In this document: piece after piece, positions 57,460 to 64,000 of the stretch | Layout of the letters: the number at the start of each line of letters is the position of its first letter | Position numbering within the stretch: the first letter of the stretch is position 1 | NCBI GenBank assembly: GCA_033030425.1 | Contig: JAUFSD010000003.1 | Coordinates: forward strand, 558,001 to 622,000 | DNA length: 64,000 nt | Direction of reading: 5' to 3' | From: Verpa conica | Taxonomy: Eukaryota; Ascomycota; Pezizomycetes; Pezizales; Morchellaceae | The notes under the pieces: model-generated | Databases searched by the model: none | Told to the model about the DNA's origin: nothing | The model's input: the letters and a program-made list of their open reading frames with translations, nothing else | Translations under genes and position numbers: made by a program

Positions 57460-58010
57460 CCTGCGTATATGGAGATCCAACACGCCCTGCTTTCCACTAT
57501 ATACACACTAAGTGTTTGTATGGTGACTGTGATAATGGTTCAGCCCGAGGAAAGCCTGTATTTTATGGTTTTCTCTATCAATTACCGCTGGTACTATTCT
57601 TGGAGGTCATATAGGAAAATATATGCGAGAGAATGGGGAGCCATTCTCCATTAATTCGGAGGCTCTCAATGTAAAATCGGAAGTAGATGCGAAGTAGACC
57701 CTATATACTTTATTGATTCTCCCTAAAGAATATTCTTGACGCCAGAATACACTTCCTCTGAGAGTCCCTTTTCATACTCCTCAATATTCCCAGACGAGTG
57801 AGATCATGTGACTCAGGACCATTGTACGAATAAATGAATCAATCATAAGTACATGGAGCCCAAAGGCTATAGTACTCTCATGGTACCATTACTCATAAAC
57901 AGACCATGATATATATGTTTATTTATTTATTATAATATACCATAATACAGTCACCAGGCATATATGTTCGTGATGCGGTTAATTTCAGGTGAGATGGCGC
58001 ACGGTTCGAT

Positions 58011-58513
58011 CCTAGTTACGGCAGCTCGTATCTACCAAATGCCAAAACACGAAATCTGCAGAGGTGACCCCCGTATGTTGCAACCCACCACACCCAGGAA
58101 CTGAGCTTAAAGAGATTTAGATTGTAAATTCTGGTAAGGTGCTAAACAATATAATACTGGAATTAGAAATAAAAGAAGAGTATACATGTAGTATAATGTA
58201 TGAAATTTTGAAGTATGTAAAACAGCTTTTTGGTGGGTACTGTATGTATCCATGGTTACCATGTTTAGTGAATGACAACCAAGTGCCCAATTAAATATAG
58301 TGACAACCAGCCCTCAGATTATAGCTAGATAAGCTAGTATTCTCACTCTACTTCTTTACAATTTCTTTTTTACTAAGGAAAGAAATACTGTAAATATCTA
58401 TTACCTAAATCAAGGGGATCTCTTTTTGTTGGTGTTGTGGTTGCAATAAGTTAGATGTGGCAACTACTTATTTTACCCTTTTGGCATTTGGTAGATATGA
58501 GCCGCCGTACCTA
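58011..58513. mobile_element. Nested element with long inverted repeats (~85 bp)
   Basis: The left arm starts CTAGTTACGGCAGCTCGTAT and continues CTACCAAATGCCAAAA. The right arm in reverse complement reads CTAGGTACGGCGGCTCATAT followed by the same CTACCAAATGCCAAAA. Looser similarity continues to TTGCAACC-CACC on both sides, about 80 bases in. The interior is AT-rich and non-coding. It lies inside the 57948 element. Confidence 0.6.
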
Positions 58514-58743
58514 GTGCATAGGAAGCTTAAGATTCAACAACCTTGAAAACCTGCTGGCAAATATATATTGAGGGCAAATATTTCATATTATAAAATAATT
58601 TTTCAAATTTTATACAAAATCCTACCTCATACCCATTTTTTTTTTATAAAAAAAACACTAAACTATAAATACCTAAAAATACTATTTCTACCACCACAAT
58701 TAATTTCTACACTACCTAGAGGGTTAGTGGAAAAGCACCATCC

Positions 58744-58808
58744 AATAAACACTAAAAAATAAACACTAAAAAATAAACACTAAAAAATAAACACTAAAAA
58801 ATAAACAC
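58744..58808. repeat. 14-bp tandem repeat, about 4.5 units
   Basis: The unit ACACTAAAAAATAA repeats without visible change about four and a half times. It is a simple AT-rich satellite in non-coding DNA, probably recent given its uniformity. Confidence 0.8.
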
Positions 58809-60145
58809 ATAAAAAATTTCAAATAAAATAAACAAATACTTTAAGTAGTAGAAGTTTATTAGAAGTTTAGAAAAATTATCTTTTTTATTTTCTTATAATA
58901 AATTGTAAATAGGTGGAGGAGACCGCCGAGAGAATTTTGTTACTCAAAACCACATTGCAAACATGTCTGCCTATTGCTAGTAACTATATGTAAGTGTATA
59001 TATATCTAAAGCTCAAAGTACGTAAAATGATACAGAAACCCACCTCATAGCATTAACTAGAAGTCTAATGTCCAAGCACGAGACTTTAGTTTAGTGGTGG
59101 TCGACTAAGGTCAAAAATATTTTAGCCTTCAGTAAAAGAATACTAGAGAAATCAGGAGATAACAAAGGATTACGTAAATAAATACATATCATATCGAACC
59201 TCTTAAAAAGTAAAAACTTGTGCAAGATCCCTATAGACTTTACCTTGTGTATTATTCAACTCTCAAAAGTAAGAATATCACTAATGTATCTCGCTACATT
59301 CGTCCTAACCTGCAAATCCTTTTTGTAAATTTCATAGGGCGACGGCCTAAAACTCCCTAAGCGTTGACATAACCGAGTTAATTTACAAGATGGATGGCTA
59401 TTAGGAAAGTAAATTTCGTAATGTAGACAAGAGTAATCCCAGGCTCATGTAGCAGCCACAATCGATTTCAGGTGAGCTAGTACTCCACAGCCACAGTACA
59501 GGAGAATATGGGAATTGAACTAGCGAAAGAACACATTGATACTTTTATACTACCAATCTACAACTAGGTGGCATTTTAAACCTGGGAGTAGTAATGAGGG
59601 TCACGTCGTGGTGAGGGTAAATTTAGTTAGTACGTAAACCAGTGGTTATTTCTGTCCTACAATAAATTATATAATTAGGTGCAGGTAGCCTCCTTCTTGT
59701 AGCGCCACGAGATCCAAGTTCAGTTAAGATACCCTAGTTCCCCAAAGTAGTCCGCCCTACATCATTATATATCTCATAAGATAGCTTAAATTGTAATTAT
59801 TAGTAGTACAGATATTGATACCATGGGCTATTTCAGCCTTGCGTATCATCTGTATGACGGCTGGCAGGGTGGTCGGCGATGTCTTTTCTTAGACGGATAT
59901 AGATCAGCATTTATGTAGCCTCATCTAGTGATAGCGTCTTTGAGGTCACGAAAAGCAGTGTGCTCTATGAGGCAATAGTAATTAGTTAAAAAAGAATTAC
60001 AGACTCTAGTAACAGCAAATAGGCTACCCTGACCATCACCACCACGATTTATCACCCATCATATATTCAGCTTAACCCGAAGGTAGTATTGACCGTGACT
60101 AGGTTCGGTAGAATATACAAAGTATTTAATAGCACTCAAATTTCA

Positions 60146-60652
60146 GTGCGGTCCACAATGTCTTGGCCTCGAGGAGGGTAAAGCCAGTGGGCTACAAGGC
60201 CAAGCCGCCTCGATGTTATTCGAGGCCTATAATAATTTACATAGTTATAGTAATGAACATAAAGCTTGGCAGAAGCTAACACGATCTGCAGCTAGAGGCG
60301 TTATGTTAGAAACAATTACTAGTCTTTATAGAGTAGTACCCAAATCTTACTTTAATATAATAACCTAAAATAGTCTTATGCTTCGAGGTACCTCGAGGAC
60401 AAGCTTCCTAAAATCTAAGGTGAGGTCAAAGCCAGGGGCCTACAAAGCCGAGGTGCCTCGAGTGGCCTCGAGCAGCCTCGTGGACCACACTGGCAAATTT
60501 TACTACTAAAAACAGTTAGTTTGTTCCTCAAGGCTCCTCGAGGCCACGCTCCTAATACCCAAGGGGAGCCAGGCCCAGAGATCTACAAAGCCGAGCCACC
60601 TCGAGACCGCCCCCTCTACCTCGCCTCGAGCGGCCTCATGGACCACACTGAT
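60146..60652. repeat. Three diverged CCTCGAG-rich repeat units with GGTCCAC ends
   Basis: Units at about 60146-60229, 60378-60496 and 60526-60652 share CTCGAGG cores, a GGxCTACAAxGCCxAGxC block and a CAGTGTGGTCCAC terminus. The terminus appears in forward orientation at 60146 and inverted (GTGGACCACACTG) at the ends of units 2 and 3. The pattern fits a DNA element of about 350 bp with a CAGTG(T/C)GGTCCAC terminal repeat plus a partial second copy. The units stand out as GC-rich islands in AT-rich DNA. Confidence 0.55.
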
Positions 60653-61271
60653 GAAAAGAGATGGTGAATGCAAACCCCAATGGGCCTAAGATTGATTACT
60701 CTACCATAAAGTGATCACTAATTCACTACAGATAATAAGTAGATAGGTCACTGTAAATCAGATGAGAGTAGACTATAAATTAGGGTTATCGAGGGATTGA
60801 GGTAGTTTTGTCAATATATTCTCTTTCTCCGAAAGATATATTTTGCTCTTATGAACTAGTTGTTTCATCTACTATATATACACCGGCCTGGGTCTACCGG
60901 ATACATGTGGTGACAAGCTCTAAAAGTAAGTGAATAACTCAGGGATCAAGAATTATTCATACTGTAACTTGACTCCGAATATAGCATTCTAATAGTCCCA
61001 AAAAATCTTCACTAGACCATTAGTGTTGAAGGTTATGTGGCTACATCATTATATGAACAGAAAATTCTTCGGTAAGTATATTTTAAATTAATTAACCGCC
61101 ACTATATAAAACTAGTGATAACTAATTTCATAGAGATAGAGACCTTAGGGTCTAGCGCCGCCTATGGATCTATATAAACCGACCCTTCTCCCCTCAGTTC
61201 AAAAGATATTCGATTCTTAAAGTGTATATATCTAGATAGATAGAAGCTGGCTCAATAACCTTTCTCCAACA

Positions 61272-61919
61272 ATGGCACCAACTCCCTTCTTCATTATCCG
61301 TAATGCAGATACGCTCAATAAAACCACCATTGCCTCCCCCCACATCTCAAATTCCACCATCGCCTCAGCCCCCCATCGTAAAGGCTTTCATAGCTTTTTG
61401 AAAGGTGCCTGGTCCTTCGCTACCAGGAGTCGTTCCTCTAAGCCTCAATCGTTTGAGATGACGACTTTTCCTAGTCAGCCCCGCCCGTCCTCCCAATTAC
61501 CCGTCCTTGATCTTGGCCCGACTTTTAGTGCGCCTTTCAAGCGCAATTTATCGTATTCTAGTGGTATTCAGTGTATGATTTTCTTATCTTTTGTTTAGTT
61601 TTATACTAACAAGTGCATTAGATCCGCACCAAATTATGGGCGGGTATGATGTATGCAATGTCATCATGAGATATTTCGTGATCATAATCTTTATTGGGTT
61701 CATGCTTACCTGCATTAAGCGTATCTTTTCTTGGGTCTTTTGCGTTAGGGAAAAGGTTGTATTTATCGGGACTGGGAAAGTCCTAGACGGTGAGTGTTAG
61801 TATATTTTTTTTTGTTAATTCCTTAAAGTGCTAGTATTCGGGACTACCAATGGAGTTTACTTTCCATTTTTTTTTTTTTCCTAAGCTTAGAATTCAATTA
61901 TGACGTGTATTATAGATAA
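61272..61919 (+). CDS. Orphan small single-pass membrane protein
   Basis: Model: join(61272-61572, 61622-61789, 61891-61919), 165 residues. The ATG has a good context (CAACAATGGC), a TATATAA box lies about 100 bp upstream (61171-61177), and intron 1 (49 bp) has donor GTATGA, a perfect TACTAAC branch and acceptor ATTAG. The N-terminal 100 residues are Ser/Pro/Arg-rich and soluble (MAPTPFFIIRNADTLNKTT; FHSFLKGAWSFATRSRSS). One strong helix, YFVIIIFIGFMLTCI, lies at about 117-131, followed by a basic Cys-containing tail (KRIFSWVFCVREK). The third exon (9 residues) is less certain. I recognise no family. It sits alone in repeat-rich DNA, so a young or lineage-specific gene is possible. Confidence 0.5.
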
Positions 61920-63236
61920 TTAATCAATCAGTTAAATTTATAACTGCGACTACATTTAGCATAAGGATTTTATAGAGAATAGTTATTGAGAAAGATGCAC
62001 ATAAAATAGCCGCTAGTAAGCAAGGAGGGATCAGGATGAGTATCAGTACCCTGACGATCCGGTAGTTTAAAATTCGGAAGGAATGCTTCATCTTGCTCCT
62101 GTTTGAGTGCGTTGGTCCAAATACCATAGTCTTAGGGCTCTATGTATTTATGATCAACTCATTCATTCATTCTATTAAACTAATTGTTAGTATATAGCTG
62201 TCTAATTAGGTATAGCATGGGTATCAAGTAGGATTGCTGGGTGACGACTTATTTTTTTAGCCTATGGAGGCTTGGATAGTGTTTATCTTAGAGTTTAGGG
62301 GTATCACGAGACTAGTTTAGGTTTCTATATACTCAGGTATTTACTAAATACTCGTAGTGAGAAGAGACACAGCACCAAAACTCACCAAAATCCTTTCACA
62401 GAAAAACCCCAAAATCATACAAAAAGCCAGGCATATGCTATGTATAGTACCTAGAACTACTATGATAAATCTATATCTTTATTGTGATTGCGCTTGCTGT
62501 CTCCTCATTTTGTTTTGTTGCTACTACCTCCCATACACATAATTTTGAGTGTCGCCTAAGGTTGCAATCTCCCTACGAGTACTTAATAAACGCCTGAGTA
62601 TACTAGTGCGAAAATAAAGTCTATTCGGTTCGGTACATGGCCGACCTCACAACTAACCTCACGGCAGGATTAAACTAGAGCTACAAACTTCAGAAGACTA
62701 TATTAGAATTTATGTATATAAATAGGAATAAGGAGAATTTGCTGATATTGATATTTTTGGTGGGGTAGACTTTGTTGCTTGAATTAAATTGAATAGACTT
62801 TATTTTCGCACTATTATATAGGAAGCGTGAAAACACTTCTCTAGAGTCTCTATAAACTACTGAAGAGACTCCATCCACCTACTCTTACTTTTGTTACTTA
62901 TCCTGATTCGGTTAATCGTGATCTTATGTACCTAAAGGCTTTTACTTACCAAATCTATTTGATAAATAAGACATAGTATGCGAGGACAGGGCCGGATTAG
63001 CTCATGGCTGATGAGGCTTTTGCTGGTAATAAGCAGCAAATAGTAGGATTATATTTAACCTTCGTCATGCGCTCGTTAACCCTGCCAGGCCCATGCCCCT
63101 TCGTAGGTTTGGGCTATAACACCCCTTTTAGTACATAAATATATACATTAAGTACACTCCATATAATTTCACTAGTCGTGGTGTTACAATTTTAGTACCG
63201 CTTTTCAGCTTACAAGCCCTCTATTCAATCTAATTC
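61920..63236. other. Intergenic AT-rich region with one MITE
   Basis: About 1.3 kb. It holds the intact 206 bp MITE (62606-62811) and a T13 homopolymer just upstream (61868-61880). A 67-codon minus-strand frame with a hydrophobic stretch (61924-62127) is discussed under rejected items. Confidence 0.5.
62606..62811. mobile_element. 206 bp TA-flanked MITE with 21-bp perfect TIRs
   Basis: The left end reads GTGCGAAAATAAAGTCTATT and then C; the right end is its exact inverted copy. TA flanks both (62604-62605, 62812-62813). The interior aligns with 34318-34510 (GTTCGGTACATGG, GAAGACTATATTAGAA, GTAGACTTTGTTGCTTG). The intact ends suggest relatively recent movement. Tc1/mariner-type by its target duplication; no coding capacity. 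Confidence 0.8.
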
Positions 63237-64000
63237 TCAGTCTGACAACATATCCGCATAATCATCAGCGCTCGCAAAGGTTGGGAGGCTCTTCATTTTT
63301 CTCTTCTTGTGCTTCCTACCACCCTCTTCTTCTTCTTCTCCCCCACCCTCTGGTGCCCTAGCAATCTTGGCCTTAGAAGCTGCTTGGAGTTCCACTTCAA
63401 ATTCTTTCGCAAGATTGTCCGGCACCTCATCGTCGTCACTCCAAACATCATCGCCATCAAATTCCAGGCCACCATCACTGTCGTCCGAAGAAATCAAATT
63501 TCCGTCCTCGTCCTCATTAACTTCCATATCTTCATCATCATCGAAGTCAACATCATCACCATCCATGTCATCCCCCTCCAACTCCGGACGACTCCCAACA
63601 AGCGCCTTCCAAATCTCTTCTTCGTTTTCTTCCTCCACTTCACTGACCTCGTCACTTGTTCTCTTCCCACTAGCGATAGTACCTTTCTTAGGCGCGATCT
63701 GGTTAAAGTATTTATGAAAAAAGACCTCATCGACTGCCACATCTTCGACTTTTCGCTTCCAAAATACATCTGAGTTGACAGGAATTTGTGATTTTCCAGT
63801 ACCCCTGGTAGATAAAACCATACCACGGGTATCCCCTCCACCAAGCGGTTGCATGATCGATGCACCCCTACTGTTTGAAGGTGTGGCTTTGGCACCACGG
63901 TAGACAAAACGGTCAAGAAAGTGCATAAGTGTATGCATCCCTAGGTCTGGTTTGCTAGGCATTTTACGTTTCTCGAGAAGGTGAGAAGCAAATAGAGCAA
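63237..64000 (-). CDS. MAK21: Mak21/Noc1 (CBF domain) ribosome-biogenesis factor, C-terminal part
   Basis: Partial: the frame is open from the window edge to the stop at 63237, so at least 254 C-terminal residues are here and the 5' end lies outside. Mak21/Noc1 escorts pre-60S particles in the nucleolus. The segment HLLEKRKMPSKPDLGMHTLM, then HFLDRFVYRGAK, is the end of the CBF/Mak21 domain. SRGASIMQPLGGGDTRGMVL and VNSDVFWKRKVEDVAVDEVF, then FHKYFNQ, are strongly family-specific. The C-terminal 130 residues are an acidic Asp/Glu-rich low-complexity tail that ends in a basic patch (GGRKHKKRKMKSLP). No intron is needed in the visible part. Confidence 0.92.
   Translation of the reverse strand, partial: ALFASHLLEKRKMPSKPDLGMHTLMHFLDRFVYRGAKATPSNSRGASIMQPLGGGDTRGMVLSTRGTGKSQIPVNSDVFWKRKVEDVAVDEVFFHKYFNQIAPKKGTIASGKRTSDEVSEVEEENEEEIWKALVGSRPELEGDDMDGDDVDFDDDEDMEVNEDEDGNLISSDDSDGGLEFDGDDVWSDDDEVPDNLAKEFEVELQAASKAKIARAPEGGGEEEEEGGRKHKKRKMKSLPTFASADDYADMLSD

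Larger units (their letters stand above)
57948..58989. mobile_element. Possible decayed TIR element, same family as 13279-13798
   Basis: The left end at 57948 (after TA) reads CAGTCACCAGGCATATATG and then TTCGTGATGCGG, close to the ends of the 13279-13798 element. A decayed inverted copy lies near 58950-58989 (TGTCTGCCTATTGCTAGT before ACTATA). Its changes are mainly C-to-T type at former CG sites. If both ends belong together the element is about 1 kb and has a second element inserted. The right boundary is uncertain. Confidence 0.45.
57460..61271. other. Repeat-rich gene-free region
   Basis: About 3.8 kb of AT-rich DNA without a credible gene. It contains a terminal repeat of the 13279-13798 family (57948), a second nested inverted repeat (58011-58513), a 14-bp tandem repeat (58744-58808) and a CCTCGAG-rich repeat group (60146-60652). 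One TACATGTA is at 58183-58190. It appears to be a transposon graveyard. Confidence 0.6.

Noticed and set aside
57995..58025. tRNA B-box-like GGTTCGATCC
   Set aside because: The bases on either side cannot form a T-stem, there is no A-box or acceptor stem, and the sequence belongs to a transposon end shared with 13744-13755.
61924..62127. 67-residue minus-strand frame with a hydrophobic helix
   Set aside because: There is no promoter-like sequence, no family match and no supporting intron; it overlaps the 3' end region of the orphan gene. It could be real but I cannot support it.
1..64000. CRISPR array, prophage, plasmid origin or bacterial operon
   Set aside because: Genes are spliced and eukaryotic; no regularly spaced direct repeats of the CRISPR kind exist, and the only tandem array is the 14-bp satellite at 58744.
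1..64000. Secondary-metabolite or defence-type gene cluster
   Set aside because: No polyketide synthase, NRPS, terpene cyclase, P450, NLR or heterokaryon-incompatibility domain was found; all recognised genes are housekeeping.

Overview
The window is nuclear DNA of a filamentous ascomycete (Pezizomycotina). The evidence is about twenty compact protein genes interrupted by 47-114 bp introns with GTATGT/GTAAGT-like donors, CTAAC/CTGAC branch sites and YAG acceptors, and proteins whose closest remembered relatives are fungal (Pbn1, Utp17/Nan1, Trs120, Pet8, Img1, Mrpl7). The large AT-rich gene-free blocks and relict DNA transposons would fit an early-diverging class such as Pezizomycetes, but I cannot prove the class from the sequence.

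Layout. 1-14.7 kb: gene-poor, with PBN1 (GPI mannosyltransferase I subunit), an IFRD-family protein, a phosphoglycerate dehydrogenase with a disturbed 5' half, and a BSP-type HExxH protein, separated by AT-rich DNA holding three inverted-repeat elements. 15.5-28 kb: an unknown mitochondrial membrane protein, TAF1, PWP2/UTP1, a roadblock dynein light chain and capping protein beta. 28-39.6 kb: mitochondrial ribosomal protein uL5m, an F-box-like protein, an element-rich gap and TRS120 (TRAPPII). 40-48.8 kb is the densest part: a MAT2B/RmlD-like reductase in nine exons, a TilS-like lysidine synthase, the mitochondrial SAM carrier PET8, RPB10 (reconstructed from four tiny exons) and UTP17/NAN1. 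51-57.5 kb: VPS16, LSM4, an unknown mitochondrial protein and bL19m. 57.5-63.2 kb: repeat-rich DNA with one orphan small membrane-protein gene. The right edge holds the C-terminal part of MAK21/NOC1.

Functional themes: ribosome biogenesis (PWP2, UTP17, MAK21), transcription and RNA (TAF1, RPB10, LSM4, TilS-like), mitochondrial translation and import (uL5m, bL19m, PET8, two unknown mitochondrial proteins), membrane traffic (TRS120, VPS16) and cytoskeleton (roadblock, CAP2). It is a housekeeping neighbourhood, not a biosynthetic cluster. The least explained signals are two 8-mers, TACATGTA and ATCACTCG. I counted each about 12 times, all outside my coding exons, and they sit side by side several times. 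A family of TA-flanked MITEs with related terminal repeats is the other one. All coordinates, splice sites and counts were made by eye.
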